Below are positions 41,377 to 50,048 of a stretch of DNA of 64,000 bases, piece after piece. Origin of the DNA: Larkinella sp051857545 (lineage in GTDB: Bacteria > Bacteroidota > Bacteroidia > Cytophagales > Spirosomataceae); assembly GCF_051857545.1 (NCBI RefSeq), contig NZ_JBPZHB010000001.1, positions 124,001 to 188,000 of the forward strand. Direction: 5' to 3'. The notes beneath the pieces were generated by a model. It was not told where the DNA came from and ran no database searches. It worked only from the letters and a program-made list of their open reading frames with translations. Within the stretch, counting starts at the first letter, position 1; every line of letters begins with the position of its first letter. The position numbers and the translations under genes are program-made.

Positions 41377-42315
41377 ATGGGACAAAAAGTAAACCCCGTT
41401 GGTTTTCGGCTTGGTATCGTCAAAGGATGGGATTCAAGCTGGTATGGCGGCAAAGAGTTTCCTGATAAGCTGGTTGAAGACGAAAGAATTAGAAAATATA
41501 TTCAGGCACGTATCCCGAAAGGATCGATAGCCCGGGTTGTTATCGAGCGGACGTTGAAGCGCATTACATTGACCATTCACACGGCACGTCCGGGTATTGT
41601 GATCGGTAAAGGCGGTGGCGAAGTCGATAAGATCAAGGAAGAGCTAAAGAAAATTACCGGCAAAGACGTTCAGATCAACATTTTCGAAATCAAACGTCCG
41701 GAAATTGATGCTAAACTGATCGGTGAAACGATTGCCCAACAATTGCAGGCGCGTATTTCGTACCGCCGGGCCATGAAACAGGCGATTAGCTCAGCGATTC
41801 GGGTTGGTGCTCAGGGAATCAAAGTTCGCGTATCAGGTCGTCTGGGCGGTGCTGAAATGGCCCGTACGGAAGAGTACAAAGAAGGTCGGGTGCCACTGCA
41901 CACGCTTCGGGCTGATATCGACTACGCCATCTCGGAAGCACAAACGATCTACGGAAAAATCGGTATCAAAGTTTGGGTATTCAAAGGTGAACTTTACGGC
42001 AAACGTGATTTGTCACCAGCGGCTCAAATTACCGCAGCTCAATCAGATCGCGGTAACGACCGGGGTGATCGTCGCAACGATCGCGGAGACCGTCGCGGAG
42101 AACGCGGTGGTGAAGGCGACCGGGGTGATCGTCGCCGGGGACGCAATGATCAAAATCGTGGTGGCGGTGCCGGTGGTGGCGCTCCGCGTGGTCAGGGTGG
42201 ACAAGGCGGTGGTGGTCAACGTGGCGGACAAGGCGGAGGTCAACGTGGTGGTCAGGGCGGAGGCCCGCGGCCAGGCGGTGGCGGAGGTCAAGGTGGTGGC
42301 CCACGCAAAAGATAG
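41377..42315 (+). CDS. rpsC: 30S ribosomal protein S3 with a 90-residue RGG-rich C-terminal tail
   Basis: 312 residues against about 230 in Escherichia coli. The normal part (1-222) has the KH domain (ARPGIVIGKGGGEVDKIKEEL) and the C-terminal S3 domain (RVSGRLGGAEMARTEEYKEGRVPLHTLRADIDYA). From residue 223 the protein is an unstructured run of Asp/Arg/Gly (RGNDRGDRRNDRGDRRGERGG) and then Gly/Gln/Arg (GGQGGGQRGGQGGGPR), ending PRKR. RGG tails usually bind RNA. The DNA of this part is a GC-rich near-repeat and keeps one open frame, so it is not a frameshift. The mRNA entry site of S3 suggests contact with mRNA or helicases. Confidence 0.97.
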   Translation: MGQKVNPVGFRLGIVKGWDSSWYGGKEFPDKLVEDERIRKYIQARIPKGSIARVVIERTLKRITLTIHTARPGIVIGKGGGEVDKIKEELKKITGKDVQINIFEIKRPEIDAKLIGETIAQQLQARISYRRAMKQAISSAIRVGAQGIKVRVSGRLGGAEMARTEEYKEGRVPLHTLRADIDYAISEAQTIYGKIGIKVWVFKGELYGKRDLSPAAQITAAQSDRGNDRGDRRNDRGDRRGERGGEGDRGDRRRGRNDQNRGGGAGGGAPRGQGGQGGGGQRGGQGGGQRGGQGGGPRPGGGGGQGGGPRKR

Positions 42316-42364
42316 TAAGAACATCGGACGTCATACCAGGCACGTCCTTTAGATACGACTAAAG

Positions 42365-42793
42365 ATGTTACAACCAAAAAGAACCAAGTTTCGTAAGCAG
42401 CAGAAAGGCCGTGTGAAAGGCATTGCCGGACGGGGTCACCAAATCGCTTTCGGATCGTTTGCCATCAAGTCGCTGGAACCAGGTTGGATTACAGCCCGTC
42501 AGATTGAAGCGGCCCGTATTTCCGTCACCCGTGCCATGAAACGTGAAGGCCAGGTTTGGATCCGAATTTTTCCAGACAAGGTGATCACGAAGAAACCAGC
42601 CGAAGTACGGATGGGTAAAGGAAAGGGAGCTCCTGAGTATTGGGTAGCTGCCGTAAAACCGGGCACCATTCTGTTCGAAGCAACTGGTGTTCCCCTGGAC
42701 GTAGCCAATGAGGCTCTGCGTTTGGCGGCTCAAAAGTTACCGATTAAAACAAGATTCGTTGTTCGTCGGGATTATCAGGAAACAGAAGACTAA
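42365..42793 (+). CDS. rplP: 50S ribosomal protein L16
   Basis: 142 residues. MLQPKRTKFRKQQKGRVKG, GRGHQIAFGSFAIKSLEPGWIT and RMGKGKGAPEYWVAAVKPG are diagnostic. It binds near the A-site of 23S rRNA. The 49-bp gap before it follows the S3 tail and shows no special signal. Confidence 0.98.
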   Translation: MLQPKRTKFRKQQKGRVKGIAGRGHQIAFGSFAIKSLEPGWITARQIEAARISVTRAMKREGQVWIRIFPDKVITKKPAEVRMGKGKGAPEYWVAAVKPGTILFEATGVPLDVANEALRLAAQKLPIKTRFVVRRDYQETED

Positions 42794-42799
42794 TCAGTC

Positions 42800-42994
42800 A
42801 TGAAAAAGAACGAGATCAAGTCGCTGACGGTTGAACAATTGAATGAGCAGGTAGCGGCTGAGAAAGATCGCTTGCAAAAATTAAAGTTTGCGCACGCCAT
42901 TTCGCCCATCGAGAACCCGATGCGGATTCGCACTACGCGTAAATTGATTGCTCAATTACTGACCGAGCTGACTGTTAAAGAAAACGCCAGCTAA
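42800..42994 (+). CDS. rpmC: 50S ribosomal protein L29
   Basis: 64 residues forming two helices (MKKNEIKSLTVEQLNEQVAA, RIRTTRKLIAQLLTELTVK). Sits beside L23 at the tunnel exit. 6 bp after rplP and 17 bp before rpsQ. Confidence 0.97.
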   Translation: MKKNEIKSLTVEQLNEQVAAEKDRLQKLKFAHAISPIENPMRIRTTRKLIAQLLTELTVKENAS

Positions 42995-43011
42995 TTAAAC
43001 GGTATCGACTC

Positions 43012-43275
43012 ATGGAGCAGCAAGAAAGAAATTTAAGAAAAGAAAGAATTGGTAAGGTGGTAAGCAACAAGATGGAAAAATCCATCACGGTTGCAGTCGA
43101 TCGGAAAGTGCAGCATCCCATTTATGGAAAATTCATGCACCGTACGAAGAAGTTCATGGCCCATGACGAAAAAAATGAATGCGGAATCGGTGATACGGTT
43201 CGCATCATGGAAACCCGTCCGCTGAGCAAGAACAAATGTTGGCGATTAGTCGAAATCATTGAAAAGGCGAAGTAA
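43012..43275 (+). CDS. rpsQ: 30S ribosomal protein S17
   Basis: 87 residues with the OB-fold pattern RIGKVVSNKMEKSITVAVDRK and HPIYGKFMHRTKKFMAHDE, then GDTVRIMETRPLSKNKCWRL. It is a primary 16S rRNA-binding protein. rplN begins 2 bp after the stop. Confidence 0.98.
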   Translation: MEQQERNLRKERIGKVVSNKMEKSITVAVDRKVQHPIYGKFMHRTKKFMAHDEKNECGIGDTVRIMETRPLSKNKCWRLVEIIEKAK

Positions 43276-43277
43276 TC

Positions 43278-43646
43278 ATGATCCAGCAAGAATCACGTTT
43301 GGGCGTAGCCGATAACAGCGGTGCCAAAGAAGTACTCTGTATTCGGGTACTGGGTGGAACCGGCAAGCGTTTCGCTACGGTTGGAGATAAAATTGTAGTG
43401 ACGGTTAAGCAGGCGCTTTCTTCGAGTAACATGAAGAAAGGTACTGTTTCGAAGGCGGTAGTCGTTCGCACCAAGAAAGAAATTCGTCGGAAAGACGGTT
43501 CCTATATCCGGTTTGAAGACAACGCAGCCGTCCTGCTGAACAACAATGACGAGCCGCGCGGTACCCGCATTTTTGGGCCCGTTGCCCGCGAATTGCGCGA
43601 GAAGCAGTTTATGAAAATCGTTTCTTTGGCTCCAGAAGTATTGTAA
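43278..43646 (+). CDS. rplN: 50S ribosomal protein L14
   Basis: 122 residues, opening MIQQESRLGVADNSGAKEVL with the closing block ARELREKQFMKIVSLAPEVL. L14 lies at the subunit interface and is the binding site of silencing factor RsfS in other bacteria. It is one of the most conserved proteins of the cluster and looks normal. Confidence 0.98.
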   Translation: MIQQESRLGVADNSGAKEVLCIRVLGGTGKRFATVGDKIVVTVKQALSSSNMKKGTVSKAVVVRTKKEIRRKDGSYIRFEDNAAVLLNNNDEPRGTRIFGPVARELREKQFMKIVSLAPEVL

Positions 43647-43649
43647 CCC

Positions 43650-43988
43650 ATGAAGAAAGTAGCAGACAAGCCTGCGAAGTTACACATCAAAAAGGGAGAC
43701 GCTGTGAAAGTGCTCTCTGGTAACTCGAAAGGCCAAACCGGCACTATCCTGCGCGTTTTGGTCGATAAGCAACGTGCCGTGGTTGAAGGAGTGAACATGA
43801 TCACCAAACATGTGAAACCCTCCGCAGCCAACCCACAGGGAAGTTTGGAGAAACGCGAAGGAACAATCCACATCAGTAACCTGATGGTGATTGACCCCGC
43901 CACCAACGAACCGACCCGGACTGGCCGTAAACTGAATGACAAGGATAAGTTGCAACGGTACTCGAAAAAGACCGGTAATTTTATCTAA
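43650..43988 (+). CDS. rplX: 50S ribosomal protein L24
   Basis: 112 residues with the KOW motif KKGDAVKVLSGNSKGQTGTI and EGVNMITKHVKPSAANPQG. An early 50S assembly initiator. 3 bp after rplN; 38 bp before the GTG start of rplE. Confidence 0.98.
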   Translation: MKKVADKPAKLHIKKGDAVKVLSGNSKGQTGTILRVLVDKQRAVVEGVNMITKHVKPSAANPQGSLEKREGTIHISNLMVIDPATNEPTRTGRKLNDKDKLQRYSKKTGNFI

Positions 43989-44026
43989 TCGATTAGAAAT
44001 CAGGAACGTATTAAACAGATACGAAA

Positions 44027-44581
44027 GTGGCAACACCGAGGCTGAAAGAGAAATATACAAACGAGATCGTGGCCCAATTGAAAGAAAAGTTTCAGTACAA
44101 AAGCGTAATGCAGGTACCGAAACTCTCTAAGATTGTTGTAAACAAAGGGATTGGGGCCGCCGTCGCTGACAAGAAGTTAGTCGATGTAGGTGTCGAAGAA
44201 CTGACGATGATTACAGGCCAGAAAGCAGTGGCAACCATTGCGAAAAAAGCCGTCTCTAACTTTAAGCTGCGCGAAGGCATGCCGATCGGCGCTAAAGTGA
44301 CCCTGCGCGGAGAAAAGATGTACGAATTTCTGGATCGTCTGACCGCTGTCGCTCTGCCGCGCGTTCGTGACTTCAAAGGAATTAGTGACAAAGGCTTCGA
44401 TGGCAACGGAAACTACACGTTCGGTGTCCAGGAGCAGATTATCTTCCCGGAAATCACGATTGACAAGGTAAGTCGGATTTCAGGTATGGATATCACGTTC
44501 GTCACAACGGCGAACACGGATGAAGAAAGCTTTGCATTGCTAAAGGCCCTGGGCATGCCCTTCGCCGGTGGTAAAAAATAA
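44027..44581 (+). CDS. rplE: 50S ribosomal protein L5 (GTG start)
   Basis: 184 residues. The start codon is GTG at 44027 (protein begins MATPRLKEKYTNEIVAQLKE). Conserved parts are GQKAVATIAKKAVSNFKLREGMPIG and RVRDFKGISDKGFDGNGNYTFGV. L5 binds 5S rRNA and contacts S13. Confidence 0.97.
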   Translation: MATPRLKEKYTNEIVAQLKEKFQYKSVMQVPKLSKIVVNKGIGAAVADKKLVDVGVEELTMITGQKAVATIAKKAVSNFKLREGMPIGAKVTLRGEKMYEFLDRLTAVALPRVRDFKGISDKGFDGNGNYTFGVQEQIIFPEITIDKVSRISGMDITFVTTANTDEESFALLKALGMPFAGGKK

Positions 44582-44601
44582 CGCATAACGCGAATAAAAA
44601 C

Positions 44602-44871
44602 ATGGCAAAAGAATCCATCAAAGCAAGAGAGCGTAAGCGGATTGCCTTAGTTGCGAAATACGCTACCAAGCGTGCCGCACTGAAAGCTGCCGGAGACTAC
44701 CTCGGGTTAGACAAACTGCCGAAGAATGCTTCGCCGGTACGTCTGCACAATCGGTGTAAGTTAACGGGCCGCCCTCGCGGGTACATGCGGAAATTTGGTA
44801 TCTCCCGCGTGACGTTCCGTGAAATGGCATCGGCCGGTAAGATTCCGGGTGTAACAAAGGCAAGCTGGTAA
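44602..44871 (+). CDS. rpsN: 30S ribosomal protein S14, zinc-free form
   Basis: 89 residues, the long C-minus form. There is one Cys (HNRCKLTGRPRG) and no CxxC pairs, so no zinc ribbon. MAKESIKARERKRIALVAKY opens the protein and MRKFGISRVTFREMASAGKIPG closes it. Confidence 0.97.
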   Translation: MAKESIKARERKRIALVAKYATKRAALKAAGDYLGLDKLPKNASPVRLHNRCKLTGRPRGYMRKFGISRVTFREMASAGKIPGVTKASW

Positions 44872-44908
44872 CTTTCACGCCATCTTAGCGATTATCGAAA
44901 CAATTCCC

Positions 44909-44916
44909 TAATTTTG
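44909..44916 (+). promoter_or_regulatory. Possible internal promoter -7 element before rpsH
   Basis: TAATTTTG at 44909-44916 matches TAnnTTTG in the 104-bp rpsN-rpsH gap. The -33 region has only a weak TTAG. The gap also ends in AGGAGG a few bases before the rpsH ATG, a strong Shine-Dalgarno site that is unusual for Bacteroidota. Confidence 0.4.
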
Positions 44917-44975
44917 CAGGCCCGTTCAAAACGGCTAATCCGTCAGCGAGGTTTGCAGTTACTAATCAGGAGGAA

Positions 44976-45374
44976 ATGAATACTGATCCCATAGCAGATT
45001 ATCTGACTCGCATCAGAAATGCGATCCGCGCCAAGCACCGGGTCGTGGAAATTCCTGCTTCCAATATAAAGAAGGAGATCACTAAGGTACTCTTTGATAA
45101 AGGCTTCATCCAGAACTACAAGTTCGACGAGACGGGCCCGCAAGGAAGTATTAAAATTGCACTGAAGTACAATCCGGTTACGAAACAACCTGCTATCGTT
45201 GATTTGCAGCGTGTGAGCCGCCCGGGTCTGCGTCAGTACAAAGGAGCTACGGACATTCCGCGGATTCTGAATGGCTTAGGTGTCGCCATCGTCTCCACCT
45301 CGAAAGGGGTGATGACGGATAAGGAAGCCCGGACGCTGAACGTAGGCGGTGAAGTGTTGTGTTACGTATATTAA
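44976..45374 (+). CDS. rpsH: 30S ribosomal protein S8
   Basis: 132 residues. It opens MNTDPIADYLTRIRNAIRAK and ends in GIAIVSTSKGVMTD-type sequence (here GVAIVSTSKGVMTDKEA). S8 binds the 16S central domain and in Escherichia coli represses the spc operon. AGGAGG stands about 5 bases before the ATG at 44976, fixing the start. Confidence 0.98.
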   Translation: MNTDPIADYLTRIRNAIRAKHRVVEIPASNIKKEITKVLFDKGFIQNYKFDETGPQGSIKIALKYNPVTKQPAIVDLQRVSRPGLRQYKGATDIPRILNGLGVAIVSTSKGVMTDKEARTLNVGGEVLCYVY

Positions 45375-45383
45375 TCAGAAACT

Positions 45384-45941
45384 ATGTCACGCGTAGGTAA
45401 TAAATCCATTGCACTGCCCGAGAAAGTGTCAGTTTCGGTCGAGAACGGTAACACAGTTACGGTGAAAGGTCCGAAAGGGGAACTCTCGCAGAGCATCAAC
45501 CCGGATATTAAAGTAGAGATCGTCGACGGAGAACTGAAGGTGGTTCGCCCGAACGACCAGAAACGTTTCAAAGCCTTGCACGGTTTGTATCGCGCTCTGG
45601 TCAACAACATGGTAACGGGTGTCAGCACCGGTTACAAGTTGGAACTCGAAATCGTTGGGGTCGGTTACAAAGCCGTTGCAACGAATAACATTCTGCAACT
45701 GACGCTGGGGTATTCACACGATATTTACGTGGCCATCCCGACGGAACTGAAAGTAAGCGCCATAACGGAAAAGGGACAAAACCCGAAAGTCATTCTGGAA
45801 GGAATCGACAAACAACTGATCGGCGATGTTGCGGCTAAAATCCGTTCGTTACGGAAAGTTGAACCGTACAAAGGGAAGGGTATCCGGTTTGTGGGCGAGA
45901 AAATTCGTCGGAAAGCTGGTAAGTCTGCTTCCAAGAAGTAA
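45384..45941 (+). CDS. rplF: 50S ribosomal protein L6
   Basis: 185 residues. MSRVGNKSIALPEKVSVSVE, the duplicated alpha/beta fold, and VRSLRK..EPYKGKGIRF (here IRSLRKVEPYKGKGIRFVGE) are diagnostic. 9 bp after rpsH; 31 bp before rplR. Confidence 0.98.
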   Translation: MSRVGNKSIALPEKVSVSVENGNTVTVKGPKGELSQSINPDIKVEIVDGELKVVRPNDQKRFKALHGLYRALVNNMVTGVSTGYKLELEIVGVGYKAVATNNILQLTLGYSHDIYVAIPTELKVSAITEKGQNPKVILEGIDKQLIGDVAAKIRSLRKVEPYKGKGIRFVGEKIRRKAGKSASKK

Positions 45942-45972
45942 TAGGTGAACCATATAATAAGCACAGGCGAAA

Positions 45973-46329
45973 ATGGCTGTCACGAAAGAAAGCAGAAGAC
46001 TGCGTATTAAAAATCATATCCGGAATAAAGTTTCCGGAACGGCTGACCAGCCGAGACTATCCGTCTTCCGGTCAAATGCCCGTATCTATGCCCAAATCAT
46101 TGATGATGAGAAAGGCCATACCCTGGTCAGTGCTTCATCGATCGAAATTACCGGCAACGATAAGAAAGGTGTTAACGTCGAACTGGCAAAACAGGTTGGA
46201 CAGGCTTTGGCAGAGAAAGCAACTACCAGCGGTATTTCCAAGGTAGTTTTTGATCGGAATGGTTATTTATATCATGGTAAGGTGAAAGCTTTGGCCGACG
46301 GCGCCAGAGAAGGAGGCCTTAAATTCTAA
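45973..46329 (+). CDS. rplR: 50S ribosomal protein L18
   Basis: 118 residues. RLRIKNHIRNKVSGTADQPR and RLSVFRSNARIYAQIIDDEKG, then FDRNGYLYHGKVKALADGAREGGL. It binds 5S rRNA together with L5. rpsE follows after 8 bp. Confidence 0.98.
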   Translation: MAVTKESRRLRIKNHIRNKVSGTADQPRLSVFRSNARIYAQIIDDEKGHTLVSASSIEITGNDKKGVNVELAKQVGQALAEKATTSGISKVVFDRNGYLYHGKVKALADGAREGGLKF

Positions 46330-46337
46330 GCAAAACA

Positions 46338-46853
46338 ATGGTAACCAATACAAGACCTGCTAAAGTTAACGAGTCTGAACTGAAAGAACGTGTTGTTGCT
46401 ATCAACCGCGTTGCCAAGGTGGTGAAAGGTGGTCGGCGTTTTAGCTTTGCGGCCATTATCGTAGTCGGCGACGGCAACGGTGTGGTTGGCTACGGCCTCG
46501 GTAAAGCGAATGAAGTAACGGATGCGATTGCCAAAGGAATTGAAGATGCAAAGAAAAACCTCGTTCAGGTTCCGCTGCTGAAGCACACGGTTCCTCATGC
46601 GATGGAAGGGAAATTCAGTGGTGGTTTTGTACTACTGAAACCAGCTTCTGCCGGTACGGGTGTTATCGCCGGTGGTGCAATGCGTGCAGTATTGGAAAGT
46701 GCTGGTATCCGCGATGTATTGGCAAAATCGAAAGGGTCATCCAATCCGCACAACGTGGTGAAGGCAACCATCGATGCGCTGCTGAAAATGCGCGCTCCGC
46801 ACCAGGTCGCTTTTCAGCGCGGGGTGAAACTGAGCAAAGTTTTTAACGGATAA
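46338..46853 (+). CDS. rpsE: 30S ribosomal protein S5
   Basis: 171 residues with the double-stranded-RNA-binding-like domain (LKERVVAINRVAKVVKGGRR, SFAAIIVVGDGNGVVGYGLG) and GGAMRAVLESAGIRDVLAKS. It acts at the mRNA entry site with S3 and S4, affecting accuracy and helicase activity. Confidence 0.98.
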   Translation: MVTNTRPAKVNESELKERVVAINRVAKVVKGGRRFSFAAIIVVGDGNGVVGYGLGKANEVTDAIAKGIEDAKKNLVQVPLLKHTVPHAMEGKFSGGFVLLKPASAGTGVIAGGAMRAVLESAGIRDVLAKSKGSSNPHNVVKATIDALLKMRAPHQVAFQRGVKLSKVFNG

Positions 46854-46876
46854 GAGTCCTTAACAACGGCAAGAAA

Positions 46877-47056
46877 ATGGCACGGGTTAAAATAACACAG
46901 GTTCGCAGCATTATCAAGCGGCCGAAAACACAGAAACTGGCGATCAAGTCGCTCGGTCTGGGGAAAATCAACCGCAGCGTTTCATTGGAATACAATGACG
47001 CTGTTGGTGGAATTATCCGTAAAATTCAACATTTAGTTACTGTAGAAGAAATTTAA
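46877..47056 (+). CDS. rpmD: 50S ribosomal protein L30
   Basis: 59 residues (MARVKITQVRSIIKRPKTQK through GGIIRKIQHLVTVEEI). The KITQVRS and GLGKINRSV pattern is that of bacterial L30. 23 bp after rpsE and 4 bp before rplO, exactly its expected place in the spc operon. Confidence 0.97.
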   Translation: MARVKITQVRSIIKRPKTQKLAIKSLGLGKINRSVSLEYNDAVGGIIRKIQHLVTVEEI

Positions 47057-47060
47057 AATT

Positions 47061-47507
47061 ATGAGTCTGAATACACTTAAACCTGCGGAAGGATCAGTCC
47101 GGGAGCGCAAGCGAGTAGGTCGGGGTACGGGTTCTGGCATGGGTGGAACATCAACCCGTGGCCATAAAGGTGCCCAGTCGCGTTCCGGTTACAGCGCCAA
47201 GAAGAACTTCGAAGGAGGTCAGATGCCTTTGCAGCGCCGTGTACCGAAATTCGGCTTTAAGAACATCAATCGGGTTGAATATAAGCCGATTAACCTAGAC
47301 ACACTTCAGCAGTTAATTGAAAGCGCCGGCGTTACTTCCATTGACATCGATGTGTTGATGCAACACGGTTTGGCCGGTAAAAATGACAAAATAAAAATTC
47401 TGAGCCGGGGTGAAATTTCTTCAGTAGTAGAAGTGAAAGCGCATGGCTTTTCGCAGAAAGCGATTGAGGCAATTGAGAAAGCAGGCGGTAAAGCAATCAA
47501 GCTCTAA
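47061..47507 (+). CDS. rplO: 50S ribosomal protein L15
   Basis: 148 residues. LNTLKPAEGSVRERKRVGRG, the glycine-rich N-terminus (GRGTGSGMGGTSTRGHKGAQ) and GGQMPLQRRVPKFGF are diagnostic. It is a late assembly protein of the 50S subunit. Confidence 0.98.
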   Translation: MSLNTLKPAEGSVRERKRVGRGTGSGMGGTSTRGHKGAQSRSGYSAKKNFEGGQMPLQRRVPKFGFKNINRVEYKPINLDTLQQLIESAGVTSIDIDVLMQHGLAGKNDKIKILSRGEISSVVEVKAHGFSQKAIEAIEKAGGKAIKL

Positions 47508-47550
47508 TCGGCTTGTTCGTTCATGAGTAGATTTAGCCAATATTTCTTCG

Positions 47551-47558
47551 TAAATTTG
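47551..47558 (+). promoter_or_regulatory. Possible promoter -7 element before secY
   Basis: TAAATTTG at 47551-47558 fits TAnnTTTG in the 85-bp rplO-secY gap; no good TTG is seen at the -33 distance. It could give secY-map-infA extra transcription. Confidence 0.35.
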
Positions 47559-47592
47559 GTGACTTTTTTCGGACGAGCAGCTTGATACACTA

Positions 47593-48906
47593 ATGAAACG
47601 ATTCATCACGACCCTTCAGAATATCTTTTCGATCGAGGAACTGAGAACCCGCATTCTCAACACGTTGTTGTTTGTGACGGTTTTTAGACTAGGGTCTCAA
47701 ATTGTATTGCCAGGGATCGATCCGACGAAATTAAACCTCAATCCGCAGGGACTCCTGGGGTTGTTGGAAACGTTTTCGGGTGGAGCCTTCAGCAAAGCAT
47801 CCATTTTTGCTTTGGGAATCATGCCGTACATCTCGGCATCGATTGCCATTCAGCTTTTGACCCTGGCCCTGCCTTACTTTCAGAAAATGCAGAAAGAAGG
47901 GGAGTCGGGTCGGAAGCGGTTGAATCAGATTACCCGTATCCTGACCATTTTCGTGACGGCGGCTCAGGCGATTACGTATTTGACGACGACCATTCCGGGC
48001 GAAGCCATCATGATCAACAAGGCCACATTCAATATTGTGTCTGTTGTTGTTTTGACGGCCGGTACCATTTTTTGCATGTGGCTGGGTGAGCGCATCACCG
48101 ATAAGGGAATCGGGAACGGGATTTCGATGCTGATCATGATCGGTATTGTGTCGCGGTTTCCGGGTGCCGTATACGGAGAAGCTTTGTCCCGCGGATCAGG
48201 AGGAGCTTTACTGTTCGTCCTTGAAATCGTTGCTCTGTTCTTTGTAGTAATGGGGGCGGTTGTACTGACACAGGCGGTTCGCCGGATTCCGATTCAGTAT
48301 GCCAAGCAGGTTGTTGGGAACAAGGTAGTGGGCGGTCAACGTCAGTATCTTCCCCTGAAGTTGAATGCCGCCGGTGTCATGCCGATCATTTTTGCCCAGG
48401 CACTGATGTTCGTTCCATCGCTGGTTGCTTCGTTGTTTGCGGAGAAGAGTGATTTGGCCGGTTCGGTACAAACGGTTTTCGCCGATTATACCTCGTGGCA
48501 GTATAACGTGTTGTTCGCCGTTCTGATTATCGTCTTTACGTTTTTCTACACGGCGATTTCGGTTAACCCGAATCAGATTGCCGATGACATGAAACGGAGC
48601 GGAGGTTTTATTCCCGGTGTTAAACCCGGTTTTATGACTTCTGAATACATCGGTCAGGTTTTGGACCGGATTACGTTACCGGGAGCGCTGATGCTGGCTA
48701 TTGTAGCGATTTTGCCGGCTGTTGCGTCTTTGCTGGGAATGACTCGCAACTTCTCGCAGTTTTTCGGCGGTACGTCGCTGTTGATTATGGTGGGCGTGGT
48801 GCTGGATACCTTGCAGCAGGTTGAAAGTTATCTTCTGATGCGTCGTTACGAAGGCCTGATGCAATCAGGACGTGTAACGGGTCGTACGGAGAGCATAACG
48901 GCTTAA
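47593..48906 (+). CDS. secY: Protein translocase subunit SecY
   Basis: 437 residues with ten membrane spans. The plug-region segment is GLLGLLETFSGGAFSKASIFALGIMPYISASI, the 6/7 loop is around RRIPIQYAKQVVG (ribosome/SecA contact), and GGFIPGVKPGFMTSEYIGQVLDRITLPGA lies in the later loop. It forms the protein-conducting channel with SecE and SecG. It follows L15 as in most spc operons. Confidence 0.98.
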   Translation: MKRFITTLQNIFSIEELRTRILNTLLFVTVFRLGSQIVLPGIDPTKLNLNPQGLLGLLETFSGGAFSKASIFALGIMPYISASIAIQLLTLALPYFQKMQKEGESGRKRLNQITRILTIFVTAAQAITYLTTTIPGEAIMINKATFNIVSVVVLTAGTIFCMWLGERITDKGIGNGISMLIMIGIVSRFPGAVYGEALSRGSGGALLFVLEIVALFFVVMGAVVLTQAVRRIPIQYAKQVVGNKVVGGQRQYLPLKLNAAGVMPIIFAQALMFVPSLVASLFAEKSDLAGSVQTVFADYTSWQYNVLFAVLIIVFTFFYTAISVNPNQIADDMKRSGGFIPGVKPGFMTSEYIGQVLDRITLPGALMLAIVAILPAVASLLGMTRNFSQFFGGTSLLIMVGVVLDTLQQVESYLLMRRYEGLMQSGRVTGRTESITA

Positions 48907-48910
48907 CAAA

Positions 48911-49723
48911 ATGATTTATCTGAAATCAGACGCCGAAATTGAGCTGATGAAAATCAGCGGACAGGTTCTTGGCAAAGCACATGCCGAAGTAGCCAAACGG
49001 ATTCGTCCGGGCGTGACTACAAAAGAACTGGATCGCGTGGCTGAGGAGTATATTCGCGACAACGGTGGTATTCCTTCTTTCAAAGGATTCAACAACTTCC
49101 CGGCTGCTTTGTGTATTTCGGTCAATGAGACGGTCGTACACGGTTTTCCGAGTAAGTACGAACTGAAAGAAGGTGATATTATTTCGATCGATTGTGGCGT
49201 AAAACTGAACGGATACCATAGTGATAGTGCTTATACTTATCCCATTGGAGAAATTAGCCAGGAAGTTCGTGACCTGCTGATCCGTACCAAGCAATCACTG
49301 TATTGCGGTATTGAAAAAGCAACGGAAGGGAATCGGATTGGCGACATTGGGTATGCGGTGCAGAGTCATGTGGAGAAGTTTGGCTATTCAGTGGTTCGGG
49401 AGTTAGTGGGTCATGGACTCGGAAAGAGTCTCCACGAAAGCCCGGAAGTGCCGAATTACGGCAAACGTGGACAGGGTGTCAAGCTGAAAGAAGGCATGGT
49501 TCTGGCCATCGAGCCGATGGTAAATCTTGGCAAGAAAAGCATTGTTCAGGAAAGAGATGGCTGGACCATCCGAACCGCCGACCGAAAACCGTCTGCCCAT
49601 TACGAACACTCGGTCGCGATTCGGAAAGGGAAACCGGAAATTCTGACGACGTTCCAGTATATTGAAGAGGTAACGGCCAATACCAGCTTAATGATTGAAG
49701 TCAACGAAGTGACCATAGCGTAA
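48911..49723 (+). CDS. map: Methionine aminopeptidase, type I
   Basis: 270 residues. Metal ligands sit in SIDCGVKLNGYHSDSAYTYP (two Asp), GHGLGKSLHESPEVPNYG (His), MVLAIEPM (Glu) and YEHSVAI (Glu region). It removes initiator Met from nascent proteins. It starts 4 bp after secY and ends 3 bp before infA, so translation is probably coupled. Confidence 0.98.
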   Translation: MIYLKSDAEIELMKISGQVLGKAHAEVAKRIRPGVTTKELDRVAEEYIRDNGGIPSFKGFNNFPAALCISVNETVVHGFPSKYELKEGDIISIDCGVKLNGYHSDSAYTYPIGEISQEVRDLLIRTKQSLYCGIEKATEGNRIGDIGYAVQSHVEKFGYSVVRELVGHGLGKSLHESPEVPNYGKRGQGVKLKEGMVLAIEPMVNLGKKSIVQERDGWTIRTADRKPSAHYEHSVAIRKGKPEILTTFQYIEEVTANTSLMIEVNEVTIA

Positions 49724-49726
49724 GGA

Positions 49727-49945
49727 ATGGCAAAACAGACATCCATCGAACAAGACGGTACCATTGTAGAAGCACTCTCCAATGCCATGTTTCGGGTACA
49801 ACTCGAAAACAAGCATGAAGTAGTTGCTCATATTTCCGGGAAAATGCGGATGAATTACATTAAGATTCTGCCCGGCGACCGGGTGAAATTGGAAATGTCG
49901 CCGTATGACCTGTCCAAAGCACGAATTGTTTATCGGTATAAATAA
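49727..49945 (+). CDS. infA: Translation initiation factor IF-1
   Basis: 72 residues, the standard length of this single OB-fold protein. QDGTIVEALSNAMFRVQLEN and GKMRMNYIKILPGDRVKLEMSPYDLSKARI are diagnostic. It blocks the A-site during initiation. A 103-bp low-complexity spacer follows before rpmJ. Confidence 0.98.
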   Translation: MAKQTSIEQDGTIVEALSNAMFRVQLENKHEVVAHISGKMRMNYIKILPGDRVKLEMSPYDLSKARIVYRYK

Positions 49946-50046
49946 GGTTTAAAGTTTAGGGGTATGGTTTACGGTGGGCTGACATTGTGCAGCAATAACT
50001 GAAAACTGAAAACCGAAGACTGCAAACCGTAAAACGGAGAGTAAAA
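49946..50046. repeat. Low-complexity quasi-palindromic spacer between infA and rpmJ
   Basis: Contains GTTTAAAGTTTAGG and GGTTTACGGT on the left and repeated ACTGAAAACTGAAAACCG words followed by ACCGTAAAAC on the right. The GGTTTACGGT and ACCGTAAAAC parts are near complements. The words resemble those at 51757-51856. Confidence 0.55.
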
Positions 50047-50048
50047 CC

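Noticed and set aside
42029..42343. His/Asp-rich minus-strand frames opposite the S3 tail
   Set aside because: Antisense of the Gly/Arg-rich repeat coding sequence; low complexity, no start context.
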